Source: Thiocapsa marina 5811 (GTDB lineage Bacteria; Pseudomonadota; Gammaproteobacteria; Chromatiales; Chromatiaceae). Taken from it: a stretch of DNA of 64,000 bases. Location of the stretch: contig NZ_AFWV01000002.1 of NCBI RefSeq assembly GCF_000223985.1, positions 196,501 through 260,500 on the forward strand. The letters run 5' to 3'. This document shows positions 53,212 through 61,484 of this stretch, piece by piece. A model generated the notes under the pieces. That model worked only from the letters and a program-made list of their open reading frames with translations, was not told where the DNA came from and searched no databases. The first letter of the stretch is position 1, and each line of letters starts with the position of its first letter. The translations under genes were made by a program, and so were the position numbers.

Positions 53212-54243
53212 ATGGGTCTCTTTCCCGTCCTGGTCGCCTTGTGCGCGTTGCTTTTGGCCGGCTGCGGCGAGCGTGGCGCCCCTTCGATCGAGATCGAAGG
53301 TCCTACGATGGGGACCTACTATTCGGTCAAGGTCGCCCGCCCTCCGTCGGGGATGACCGCGGAGGCGCTCAAGCTCGATGTGGAGTCGGTTCTCGACCGG
53401 GTGATCGCCGAGATCTCGACCTACGAGCCGACCTCCGAGCTGTCCCGCCTCAACGCGAATCCCGGCACGGATTGGATCCCCATCTCGCCCGAGCTATATG
53501 CCGTGATCGCGCAAGGCCAGCACATCGCTGCCCTGAGCGACGGTGCCTTCGATATCACGGTCGGTCCCCTGGTCAACCTATGGGGTTTCGGGCCCGAGGC
53601 GCGACCGGCCGTGCTGCCGACCCCCGAGCAGATTCAGGCCGCGCGCGAACGCGTCGGCTGGCACAAGATCGAGCTGCGCGCGTCCCCGCCGGCCATCCGC
53701 AAGGCCCGGGGCGATGTCTACATCGATCTCTCCGCGCTGGGTGAAGGCTATGGCGCGGACCGGGTTGCGGCGGATCTCGATGCGCGAGGCGTGGCCGATT
53801 ACATGGTTGCGGTAGCCGGCACCATCCGCGCGAAGGGGCTCAACCCCAAGGGCCAACCCTGGGCGATCGCGATCGAGGAGCCGCTGCCGGATCGACGCAG
53901 CGTGCATCGGATTGTCCCGGTATCCGATCGTGCCATCTCGACCTCGGGTGATTATCGCAATTTCTTCGAGAAGGACGGCAAACGCTATTCGCACGAGATC
54001 GACCCCGCGACGGGTGCCCCGATCGAGCGTAATTTGGGTTCGGCGACCGTCGTTGGAGACCGTGCGATCCTCGTCGACGGGCTTGCGACCGCCTTCATGG
54101 TACTCGGCGAGCAGCGCGCGCCGGCACTCGCCGTCTCGCAGGGGATTGCCGCCTATTTCATCGTCCGCGACGGTGATGCGCTGCACGGTGTCGCAAGCCC
54201 GGCCTTCGAGGCGTATCTCGCACGATCGACGCAGGACGAGTGA
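53212..54243 (+). CDS. apbE: ApbE-type FAD:protein FMN transferase (lipoprotein)
   Basis: A 343-residue lipoprotein: signal peptide with lipobox LLLAGCG (lipidated Cys19). The ApbE fold follows: GPTMGTYYSVKV, ISTYEPTSELSRLN, AFDITVGPLVNLWGFGP, DLSALGEGYGADRVA, ISTSGDYRNFF, YSHEIDPATGAPI and DGLATAFMVLG with metal-binding residues. It attaches FMN covalently to Thr in flavoproteins such as NqrB/C and RnfD/G. Odd: the usual GG(E/D) of the segment before RAKG reads VAVAGTIRAKG. The stop is convergent with sbtB 80 bases away. Confidence 0.93.
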   Translation: MGLFPVLVALCALLLAGCGERGAPSIEIEGPTMGTYYSVKVARPPSGMTAEALKLDVESVLDRVIAEISTYEPTSELSRLNANPGTDWIPISPELYAVIAQGQHIAALSDGAFDITVGPLVNLWGFGPEARPAVLPTPEQIQAARERVGWHKIELRASPPAIRKARGDVYIDLSALGEGYGADRVAADLDARGVADYMVAVAGTIRAKGLNPKGQPWAIAIEEPLPDRRSVHRIVPVSDRAISTSGDYRNFFEKDGKRYSHEIDPATGAPIERNLGSATVVGDRAILVDGLATAFMVLGEQRAPALAVSQGIAAYFIVRDGDALHGVASPAFEAYLARSTQDE

Positions 54244-54323
54244 CCATCCGGCACATCGGAGCCGCAAGGATCCCTCGGTCACGCAGCAACCCATCCCCTC
54301 TGCCGCCGGCTCACCGGGTTTGC

Positions 54324-54647
54324 TCAGGTCGTCATCGGCCGCTCGAATTTCTCATGGTTGAGCACCGCGACATCGGATACGAACACGGTCAGGTGGTAGC
54401 CCTGGCCGATCAGTGCGTTCAGGTCATCGAGCAGGCCGGACATGCGATCCGGCGGCAGAATGACCTTCAGAAGCAGGTTCGTGTCGATCTCCAGGTTGCC
54501 CGACTGCAAGCCGTCGGAGCCGGCGCCGCGCGCGCGCAGCAGGGTGTAGCCACTTGCGCCGCGGCGCCGCACGAGGGCGACAAGGCGTTGCTCCAGCACA
54601 TCGGTGGTGATGACGGTAACGAGCTTTTCGGGGACAAGGCGGTGCAT
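54324..54647 (-). CDS. sbtB: PII-like carbon-sensing protein SbtB
   Basis: A 107-residue protein with a ferredoxin-like PII fold: LVTVITTDVLEQRLVALVRRRGASGYTLLRARG, LEIDTNLLLKVILPP, LLDDLNALIGQGYHLTVFVSDVAVL. It matches the SbtB group, which binds adenyl nucleotides (cAMP, AMP, ADP/ATP) and inhibits the bicarbonate transporter SbtA. The sbtA gene lies 72 bases upstream on the same strand, supporting this. The T-loop is short, as in SbtB. The C terminus lacks the Cys pair of cyanobacterial R-loops. Confidence 0.85.
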   Translation of the reverse strand: MHRLVPEKLVTVITTDVLEQRLVALVRRRGASGYTLLRARGAGSDGLQSGNLEIDTNLLLKVILPPDRMSGLLDDLNALIGQGYHLTVFVSDVAVLNHEKFERPMTT

Positions 54648-54719
54648 CTGCGAGGGCTCCTGCGGCTTGCGATATGACCGGCGGACGGGGCGCGAGGGCC
54701 GCCGCGTCGTCTGTGATGA

Positions 54720-55730
54720 TCAGGCCCCGCCGGCCAACATCTGCGCCAATTGGTGATAGATCGGGATGCCGACGACGACGTTGAACGGGAAGGTCACGCC
54801 GAGCGATAAGGTCAGATAAAACGACGGATTGGCCTCCGGCACCGCCAGGCGCATCGCGGGCGGGACGGCGATATAGGAGGCGCTTGCGCCCAGCACCCCG
54901 ACCAGCGTCGTGCCGCCGACACTGAAACCGAGCATCAGGTCTCCGACCAGCACGCCGATCGCGCCGCCGATCAGCGGCATCGCCAGCCCGAAGGTCACGA
55001 GAGCCCATCCGACGCGCCGGAAGTCGGCGAAGCGCCGCCCCGCCTCGAGCCCCATCTCCAGCAGGAAGAGGCAGAGCATGCCCATGAAGATATCGGTGGT
55101 GAAGGGGTGCAGCGACTCCATCGCCTTCGGGTTCGCGATGGCCCCGATCAACATCGACCCGATCAGGAGCACCACGCTGCCGTTTGTGAAGGCTTCGCGC
55201 AGGATGTCGCCCAGGTGACCGTTCCCGTGATCGGCGCGCGGGGTGCCGCGCTCCGGTGCGGTCTTGGCGATGCGTCCCCGGCTCCAGCTCGCGAGCAAGA
55301 GGCCGACGACGATGGCGGGTGACTCCATGATCGCGAGCATGATCAAGGGATAACGCTCGTACTCGATCCCTTGGCTGCCGAGAAAGGCGATCGCGGTGAG
55401 GAAGGTTCCGGCGCTGACCGAGCCGTAATGCGCGGCGATCGCGGCGGCGTCGAGCGGACCGACCCGCCGCGTTGCGAGCAATAGCCCGAAGCCGATGATC
55501 GGCAGCAGGAGTCCGAGCAACAGTGCCCAGACCACCGCCGCCACGGCCTCGCCGAGGTCCGCCTTCGCCAATTCCACGCCGCCGTGCAGGCCGATCGAGA
55601 CCAGCAGGTAGATGGATAGGATCTTCGCCAGATCGGGCGGAAAGCGCAGATCCGATTTGATCAGACGTGCGACGAAGCCCAGTGCGAAGAAGAGCACGGC
55701 CGGGATCAGCAGATTGGAAAACGCGGACAT
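54720..55730 (-). CDS. sbtA: SbtA-type sodium-dependent bicarbonate transporter
   Basis: A 336-residue membrane protein with about ten helices in an inverted repeat. FALGFVARLIKSDLRFPPDLAKILSIYLLVSIGLHGGVEL and AAIAAHYGSVSAGTFLTAIAFL are typical SbtA (DUF897) blocks, and GFSVGGTTLVGVLGASASYIAVPPAMRLA is the mirror in the second half. It imports HCO3- with Na+. The long middle loop (SRGRIAKTAPERGTP) is where SbtB acts in cyanobacteria. The ATG at 55730 has GGAGG five bases upstream. It lies between the sqr-like gene and sbtB, all on the same strand. Confidence 0.92.
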   Translation of the reverse strand: MSAFSNLLIPAVLFFALGFVARLIKSDLRFPPDLAKILSIYLLVSIGLHGGVELAKADLGEAVAAVVWALLLGLLLPIIGFGLLLATRRVGPLDAAAIAAHYGSVSAGTFLTAIAFLGSQGIEYERYPLIMLAIMESPAIVVGLLLASWSRGRIAKTAPERGTPRADHGNGHLGDILREAFTNGSVVLLIGSMLIGAIANPKAMESLHPFTTDIFMGMLCLFLLEMGLEAGRRFADFRRVGWALVTFGLAMPLIGGAIGVLVGDLMLGFSVGGTTLVGVLGASASYIAVPPAMRLAVPEANPSFYLTLSLGVTFPFNVVVGIPIYHQLAQMLAGGA

Positions 55731-55822
55731 CGTGCCTCCAGGGTGCCGGACGGGGCTTGGATGGTCGGTCACCACGTCGAGACACACCCGCCGCGTGCCT
55801 CCGCCCGGCTTCGGCCGGTCGA

Positions 55823-56950
55823 TTAACGGTAGGGGCGCAGATACCACCATTCGAAGCCGAGCTTCATCCAATGGAAGAGCCGCGTCGAGGGCAGCACCAG
55901 ATTGTATTTTTCGGTCCGCGCGACCAGCATGCCCGTGTCGTTGGCGTCCACGATACACACCAGCTCGACCTTGAAGGTCTCGCTCGGCGCGCGGCCCTGC
56001 AGCTCTCCGAGTAGATTCTTCACCGCCGCGCGGGCCTGTAGATCCGCCATGTGGGCCTGTTTCGGCATCCAGTCCGGACCGGGAAAACTACCCGAATCCC
56101 CGGCGACATACACCCGCTCGTAGCCGGGGACGCGGCAATGCGCATCGGCCTGCAGGAGTCCGCCGGGCGAGCGTGGAAGATCGGTCTTGTCGAACCAGGT
56201 GTTGCCGGTCATGCCGGGCATGAAGAGGATCAGATCGGCGTCGAATTCGCCGGCCTCGGTCGTCACCTTCGACGCCGAGAACGACTTGAGCTTGTGGCCC
56301 AGATGGGTCTCGATGTCGCGGCGCTTCATCTCTCTGAGGATGCCGTCGACCGCCTTGGGGCCGAGCCGGTTGCCCGGGCGCTCCGCCGGCGTGAAGAAGT
56401 GCAGCTTGAAGCGGTCGCGACGGCCTTCCTTGCGCAATTGGCTGTCCATCCCGAAGATGAACTCGAAGATGGGGCCACCGCGCATGGAGCTCGGCTCGTT
56501 GGGGTTTCCGGCGAAGCCCATCGCGATGCTGCCCCCGTCCATCGCCTTGACGCGATCGCGGATCGCCTCCGCCGCGGCGATGCCCTCGCAGGGTGTGATG
56601 GCGTGCTCGATGCCGGAGAGCTTCTTGATAAAGCGCCCGCCGCTGCCGATGACGAGGCCGTCGTTTTCGATCGGACCGGCGGTGGTTTCGAGCGTGCGCC
56701 CGTCGGCACTCAGTCCGGTCGCCTCTGCGGCGACATGGCGCACGCGCATCCGCTTGAAGAAGGGGCGCAGATCGATGCGCAGGTCCTCGCCGCTGCGGAT
56801 CCCGCAGGGGACCCAAATGAGGCCCGGGTAGTAGACGAACTCGGCTTTACTGCTGACGAGCGTGATCTCGGCGTCGGGGGCGGTCCGTCGGATGCTTTGA
56901 ACGGCCGTGAGGCCGGCGAATCCGGAACCGACGATGGTGATGCGATGCAT
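55823..56950 (-). CDS. Sulfide:quinone-oxidoreductase-like FAD protein
   Basis: A 375-residue flavoprotein. ITIVGSGFAGLTAVQSIRR is the FAD-binding Rossmann loop, RVYVAGDSGSFPGPDWMPKQAHMADLQA the second FAD/ribityl block, and WWYLRPYR the C-terminal end. The overall form is of the SQR/FCSD/NDH-2 group. Cysteines at 49 (WVPCGI), 121 (TPCEG), 272 and 332 (ELVCIVD) are candidates for redox work, but the position preceding the GA.YEF-like block reads SSMRGGPIFEF, where classical SQRs have a Cys. Sulfide oxidation to polysulfide with quinone reduction is likely but not certain. No signal peptide. Upstream of sbtA, same strand. Confidence 0.75.
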   Translation of the reverse strand: MHRITIVGSGFAGLTAVQSIRRTAPDAEITLVSSKAEFVYYPGLIWVPCGIRSGEDLRIDLRPFFKRMRVRHVAAEATGLSADGRTLETTAGPIENDGLVIGSGGRFIKKLSGIEHAITPCEGIAAAEAIRDRVKAMDGGSIAMGFAGNPNEPSSMRGGPIFEFIFGMDSQLRKEGRRDRFKLHFFTPAERPGNRLGPKAVDGILREMKRRDIETHLGHKLKSFSASKVTTEAGEFDADLILFMPGMTGNTWFDKTDLPRSPGGLLQADAHCRVPGYERVYVAGDSGSFPGPDWMPKQAHMADLQARAAVKNLLGELQGRAPSETFKVELVCIVDANDTGMLVARTEKYNLVLPSTRLFHWMKLGFEWWYLRPYR

Positions 56951-57159
56951 GGATGACTCCGGTGACCCTTAAACCGCGCCCTGCGCGGTATGCGTTGTTG
57001 TTGGATGGGATCGGCCGCGGCCGACTTGACGCGCGTTGAATCCGGCGCGGTTTGTCAGGTTCATAAGGATGCGTTGGATTGTATACCGATCCGGCACTGA
57101 GACCGGGACAAGTGGACACGCATCGGGAGTGGGCTTCGGATCGGGCGCGCCGCCGCGAT

Positions 57160-57798
57160 CTATCGGCTCGACTCCAGCAGAGGCTCCAAGACCGGCCAGA
57201 CGTTGTCGAGTATCCGCGGCTGCGCCTCGGCGGTCGGGTGCAGCCCGTCGGCCTGCATCAGATCCCAATTCTCGGCCACTCCGGCGAGTAGATCGGGCAC
57301 CAAGGGGACGGATTCGGCCTCGGCGACCTCCCGGAACACCGCTTGAAAGCCGTCGGTGTAAGCCGCACCGTAGTTGGGCGGCAGACGCAGACCGGTCAAC
57401 AGGACGCTGCTGCCGGAGGCTCGGCTACGCTCGATCATTTGGGCGAGATTGTTGCGGATGATCTCGAACCCCAGGCCGCGCAAGCCGTCGTTCGCACCGA
57501 GCTCGATCAAAACCAGGGCGGGTGCGTGATCCTGGAGCAGTGGCCCGAGCCGCGTCAGCCCCCCGGCGGTCGTATCGCCCGAGACACTCGCATTGACGAC
57601 GCGGAAAACCATTCCACGCTCGCGCAGACGCTCTTCGAGGAGCGATACCCAGCCGCTCTCGCGATCCAAACCATAGCTCGCACTCAGGCTGTCGCCGAGG
57701 ACCAGGATGACCGCAGGAGCGGCCGTCTCGTCGGTGGTGGTTTTTCCGAGCGTCAGGGTAGGCAACAACATACAGGTCAGCAGGAGTAAACGGATCAT
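57160..57798 (-). CDS. tesA: Multifunctional acyl-CoA thioesterase/protease I/lysophospholipase L1
   Basis: A 212-residue secreted SGNH hydrolase. The signal peptide is MIRLLLLTCMLLPTLTLG. Block I is ILVLGDSLSASYGLD with the catalytic Ser, block II VSGDTTAGGL with Gly, block III ELGANDGLRG with Asn, and block V ADGLHPTAEAQ with Asp and His. E. coli TesA hydrolyses acyl-CoA, acyl esters and some peptides in the periplasm. The ATG is the reverse of the ATG of ybbA: both start codons overlap in the same CATG at 57796-57799. This divergent arrangement with ybbA is conserved in E. coli. Confidence 0.95.
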   Translation of the reverse strand: MIRLLLLTCMLLPTLTLGKTTTDETAAPAVILVLGDSLSASYGLDRESGWVSLLEERLRERGMVFRVVNASVSGDTTAGGLTRLGPLLQDHAPALVLIELGANDGLRGLGFEIIRNNLAQMIERSRASGSSVLLTGLRLPPNYGAAYTDGFQAVFREVAEAESVPLVPDLLAGVAENWDLMQADGLHPTAEAQPRILDNVWPVLEPLLESSR

Positions 57799-58486
57799 GT
57801 CGGGACAAAGACCTCGGGCCGTGTCGAAAGCGGTCGCAGTGGGGAAGCATGTTACGGGGCCAGCCGGCGGCTTGACCATCTTGGAACGCCTCGACCTGGA
57901 GATCCAGGCCGGCGAGGCGGTGGCCATCCTCGGTGCTTCCGGTTCGGGCAAGTCCACATTATTGGGGCTCTTGGCCGGTCTCGACAGTGCGACCTCGGGC
58001 GAGGTGTGGCTGTGCGGCCAGCGCGTCGACGATCTCGACGAGGACGGACGCGCGGCCCTGCGCAGCGGGCGCGTCGGCTTCGTCTTCCAGAACTTCCAGC
58101 TCCTGCCGACGCTGACAGCCCGCGAGAACGTGCTGCTGCCGCTCGAGCTCACCGGGACGCGCGACGCCGCGCGACGCGCCGACGACGCGCTGGATCGGGT
58201 CGGCCTGACCCCGCGTGCCCGCCACTATCCGCGTCAGCTCTCGGGCGGGGAGCAGCAGCGTGTGGCGATTGCTCGGGCCTACGCCCCGCGCCCCGAGGTG
58301 CTCTTCGCCGACGAGCCGACCGGGAACCTCGACCAGGTCACCGGCGAGCACATCATCGATCTCCTCTTGAACCTGCGCAGCGACGCCGGTGCCGCGCTGG
58401 TGTTGGTGACCCATGATCCGCGTCTTGCCGAGCGCTGCGATCGGCGTCTGCACATGAGCTCCGGCCATCTGGAGCAAGGCTCGTGA
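57797..58486 (+). CDS. ybbA: ABC transporter ATP-binding protein YbbA
   Basis: A 229-residue ATPase of the LolD/MacB group. Walker A GASGSGKST, Q-loop FVFQNFQLLP, signature LSGGEQQRVAIARA and Walker B VLFADEPTGNLD are intact. It pairs with the large FtsX-like permease downstream. The family is thought to work as a mechanotransmitter; its cargo is unknown. The ATG at 57797 overlaps the tesA ATG; GTG at 57839 is a possible alternative, as homologues begin close to VGKHVTGPAGGLTIL. Stop overlaps the permease start (GTGA). Confidence 0.93.
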   Translation: MSGQRPRAVSKAVAVGKHVTGPAGGLTILERLDLEIQAGEAVAILGASGSGKSTLLGLLAGLDSATSGEVWLCGQRVDDLDEDGRAALRSGRVGFVFQNFQLLPTLTARENVLLPLELTGTRDAARRADDALDRVGLTPRARHYPRQLSGGEQQRVAIARAYAPRPEVLFADEPTGNLDQVTGEHIIDLLLNLRSDAGAALVLVTHDPRLAERCDRRLHMSSGHLEQGS

Positions 58487-60972
58487 AGACCTGGCGGATC
58501 ACCCTGCGACTGCTCGGTCAGGATTGGCGCAGCGGGGAGCTCTATCTGCTCGCCTCGGCGCTCATCCTGACCGTTGCCGCCATCACGGCGGTGGGATTCT
58601 TCACCGACCGCGTCGAAAGCGCCATGGCCCGTCAGGGCGGGGAGCTGATCGCGGCGGATCTCGCCTTGGAGTCGGCCACCCCGCTGCCGGTCGCCTACCG
58701 GGAACAGGCTGATCGCTTGGGGTTGGCCACCGCCGCGATTATCGAGTTTCGCAGTGTGGTGACGGGCGAGGGCGGGCCGCAGCTCGTCCAGGTGAAGGCT
58801 GTGGATACCGCCTATCCCTTGCGCGGGCGTTTGAGTGTTCGCGATGCGTTCGATGCGCCGGATCGCGAGGTGGAGACGGGGCCGCCGTCCGGCGAGGTAT
58901 GGGTCGAGTCGCGTCTCTTGCCCTTGCTGGGTGCTGGGCTCGGCGACGAGGTCGGTCTCGGCGAGTCGCGTCCGCGCATGGGCGCCATCCTGAGCAACGA
59001 GCCGGACCGAGGCGGTGCGCTCTTTGCTCTGGCCCCGCGGGTCATGCTGAGCCAGACCGATCTCGCAGCGACCGGGCTGATCACCGAGGCGAGCCGGGCC
59101 GAGCATCGCCTCTTGGTCGCCGGCGAGGCGGCGGCCGTCGAACGGTTCAAAACGGCTATCGAAGCGGATCTGCCGGTCAATATCGACTTGATCGACGGCA
59201 GTACCGCCCGGCCCGAGTTCGAGTCCGCGGTCGATCGTGCCTCGCGTTTCCTGCACTTGGCTACCCTCGTCACCTTGCTGGTTGCCGGGGCCGCGATCGC
59301 GCTGGCCAGTCGTCGTTTCGTCGAGCGCCAGACCGACGCCGTCGCCGTGATGCGCTGTCTGGGTGCGCCCAATCACCTGCTGATGCGGGTCTTCATGATG
59401 CGCCTGGTCCTCTTCGGGCTCATCGCCAGCTTGATCGGCTGTCTGCTCGGCTGGCTGGGACAGCTCGGGCTGATGAGCCTGTTGTCGGAGTGGTTTGCGG
59501 CGGATCTGCCGACCCCCTCGCTCGCACCCGTCGTGGTCGGCGTAGCGACGGGTCTGGTCGCGCTCTTGGGCTTTGCGCTCCCGCCGCTGTTTCAATTGGC
59601 GCAGGTCTCGCCCTTGCGTGCGCTGCGGCGCGACCTGGGTGCTCCGCGCGGCTCGGCCGTGCTGACGGTGGTCGGTGCCGCGTCGGCCTTGGCCCTCTTG
59701 ATCGTCTGGCAGGCCAATGACTTCCAGCTGGCCTGGAAGCTGATGGCCGGTGTGCTCGGCGCGGTCGCGAGCCTGGTCATCACGGTCCTTGTCCTGGTGC
59801 GTCTCGCGGGCGGGCTCGCCGGGCGTGCCCGCGGGGTCTGGCGGCTCGGTCTGGCGGCCCTGGCGCGACGTCCCTCGGCGGCCGTCCTGCAGATCTCCGG
59901 ACTGGGGCTCGGCATCCTGGCCTTGCTGCTGCTGGCCGTGGTGCGTGTGGATCTGCTCGAGACCTGGCAGGAGACCTTGCCCGAAGGTGCCCCGAATCAC
60001 TTTCTGATCAACATCCAGCCGCAGGATGTCGAGCCGCTGGGCCAGTTCCTGCGCGAGGCGGGCTTGGGCGAGTCGGCCATCTACCCGATGATCCGCGGCC
60101 GATTGGTCCGGATCAACGACCGCGAGATCGTCCCGTCCGACTTCGAGAATCCGCGTGCCGAGCAGCTCGCCTCGCGCGAGTTCAACCTGAGCCAGGGCGC
60201 GGATCTTCAGTCCGACAACCGGATCGTCGCCGGCGCCTGGTGGCCCGGTGCGGATGCACCCCCGCAGTTCTCGGTCGAGGAGGGCATTGCCGAGACGCTC
60301 GGTATCGCCTTGGGCGACGAGATCGCCTTCCTGGTCTCCGGGCGGGAGGTGAGCGCACCCGTGACCAGTCTGCGCGAGGTCCAGTGGGACAGCTTCAACG
60401 TCAACTTCTTCGTCATCTCCTCCCCGGCGCTTCTGGGCTCAGAGCCCGCGACCTTCATCACCAGCTTCTACCTCCCGGACGATCGCGAGACGCTCGTTCC
60501 GGAGCTGGTCAAACGCTTCCCGAGTGTTACCCTGCTGGACGTCGACGCCTTGCTGACGCAGGTCCGTCAGGTGGTCGACCGCGGCGTCATGGCAGTGGAA
60601 TACGTCTTTCTCTTCACGCTCGCGGCCGGGATCCTGGTCATGTACGCCGGCATCCAGGCCAGCCTGGAAGAGCGCCGACTCGAGCACGGCATCCTGCGCA
60701 CCCTCGGTACCGGACGCCGCGCGCTGCTGACCAGTCTGGCGGTGGAGTTCACCGCGGCCGGCATCCTCGCGGGCGCGCTCGCCTCCGTCTTCGCCGAGCT
60801 GACCGGCTGGCTGCTGGCCGAGCAGCTCTTCGGCCTGACCTTCAGCTTCAACCCGATGCTCTGGCTCTTCGGGGTCTTCGGCTCCGGCGCCTTGATCGGA
60901 ATCGCCGGAACCTTGGCAACCTATCCGTTGTTGGTTCGTCCGCCGTTGCAGACGCTGCGGCAAGCAGGCTGA
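58483..60972 (+). CDS. ybbP: FtsX-like ABC permease YbbP
   Basis: An 829-residue membrane protein with about ten helices and large periplasmic domains: FTDRVESAMARQGGELIAADLALES near the N terminus, then FLHLATLVTLLVAGAAIALASRRFVERQTDAVAVMRCLGAP (first FtsX core), and LFTLAAGILVMYAGIQASLEERRLEHGILRTLGTGRRALL (second core), the duplicated FtsX domain. It forms a complex with YbbA. The GTG start at 58483 overlaps the ybbA stop. Role in envelope processes with TesA is suggested by the conserved neighbourhood, not shown. Confidence 0.93.
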   Translation: MKTWRITLRLLGQDWRSGELYLLASALILTVAAITAVGFFTDRVESAMARQGGELIAADLALESATPLPVAYREQADRLGLATAAIIEFRSVVTGEGGPQLVQVKAVDTAYPLRGRLSVRDAFDAPDREVETGPPSGEVWVESRLLPLLGAGLGDEVGLGESRPRMGAILSNEPDRGGALFALAPRVMLSQTDLAATGLITEASRAEHRLLVAGEAAAVERFKTAIEADLPVNIDLIDGSTARPEFESAVDRASRFLHLATLVTLLVAGAAIALASRRFVERQTDAVAVMRCLGAPNHLLMRVFMMRLVLFGLIASLIGCLLGWLGQLGLMSLLSEWFAADLPTPSLAPVVVGVATGLVALLGFALPPLFQLAQVSPLRALRRDLGAPRGSAVLTVVGAASALALLIVWQANDFQLAWKLMAGVLGAVASLVITVLVLVRLAGGLAGRARGVWRLGLAALARRPSAAVLQISGLGLGILALLLLAVVRVDLLETWQETLPEGAPNHFLINIQPQDVEPLGQFLREAGLGESAIYPMIRGRLVRINDREIVPSDFENPRAEQLASREFNLSQGADLQSDNRIVAGAWWPGADAPPQFSVEEGIAETLGIALGDEIAFLVSGREVSAPVTSLREVQWDSFNVNFFVISSPALLGSEPATFITSFYLPDDRETLVPELVKRFPSVTLLDVDALLTQVRQVVDRGVMAVEYVFLFTLAAGILVMYAGIQASLEERRLEHGILRTLGTGRRALLTSLAVEFTAAGILAGALASVFAELTGWLLAEQLFGLTFSFNPMLWLFGVFGSGALIGIAGTLATYPLLVRPPLQTLRQAG

Positions 60973-61127
60973 GTCGAGGCCGGCCGCGGTCCGAGGGGTT
61001 TTATTCCCGACGATCGGCGTTGGTTTCTTCTTCATTCTTGTCTATGCTTTCGATACGGTCGAGTGTTGACCGGGTGGTTTGCACTTCACGAAGAGTGAGA
61101 GAGGCTAAACATAGAGGAGTCGTATCC

Positions 61128-61484
61128 ATGTCCAAGAGCATCTTGCTGCCGGCGGCCTTTGCCGCCACGCTCGTTACTGTCGCGCCCTTCGCTTGGTCGA
61201 CCGATCGCCCTGACCTGCAGGGCGAGCAGTTGTTCATCTATCACGGTTGTGTGAACTGTCACGGCACAGCGGGAAAAGATCCCAGCAGTAAGTTAGTCCC
61301 CAAGATCGGCGGTCTTGAGGCCGACGAAATCCTTGAGCGAGCCCAGAAGATCCTGCGTGGCGAGGGCGAATCGGAAGAGGCGAAGCTGATGCATTCGGCC
61401 GTCGCCTACAGCCAGTCCTGTGATGCACCTCCGACCCAGCCCGAGCTCCAAAAGATCGCGGTCTGGCTGGCGCTCCAGAAGTGA
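61128..61484 (+). CDS. Monoheme cytochrome c
   Basis: A 118-residue secreted c-type cytochrome. The signal peptide ends near residue 24 (FAWS), the heme motif CVNCH (41-45) follows, and a candidate Met axial ligand is in KLMHSAVAYSQ. A periplasmic electron carrier is expected. GAGGAG precedes the ATG at 61128 by eight bases. The stop overlaps the next cytochrome gene (GTGA), so the two are made together. The ybbP stop is about 155 bases upstream. Confidence 0.92.
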   Translation: MSKSILLPAAFAATLVTVAPFAWSTDRPDLQGEQLFIYHGCVNCHGTAGKDPSSKLVPKIGGLEADEILERAQKILRGEGESEEAKLMHSAVAYSQSCDAPPTQPELQKIAVWLALQK

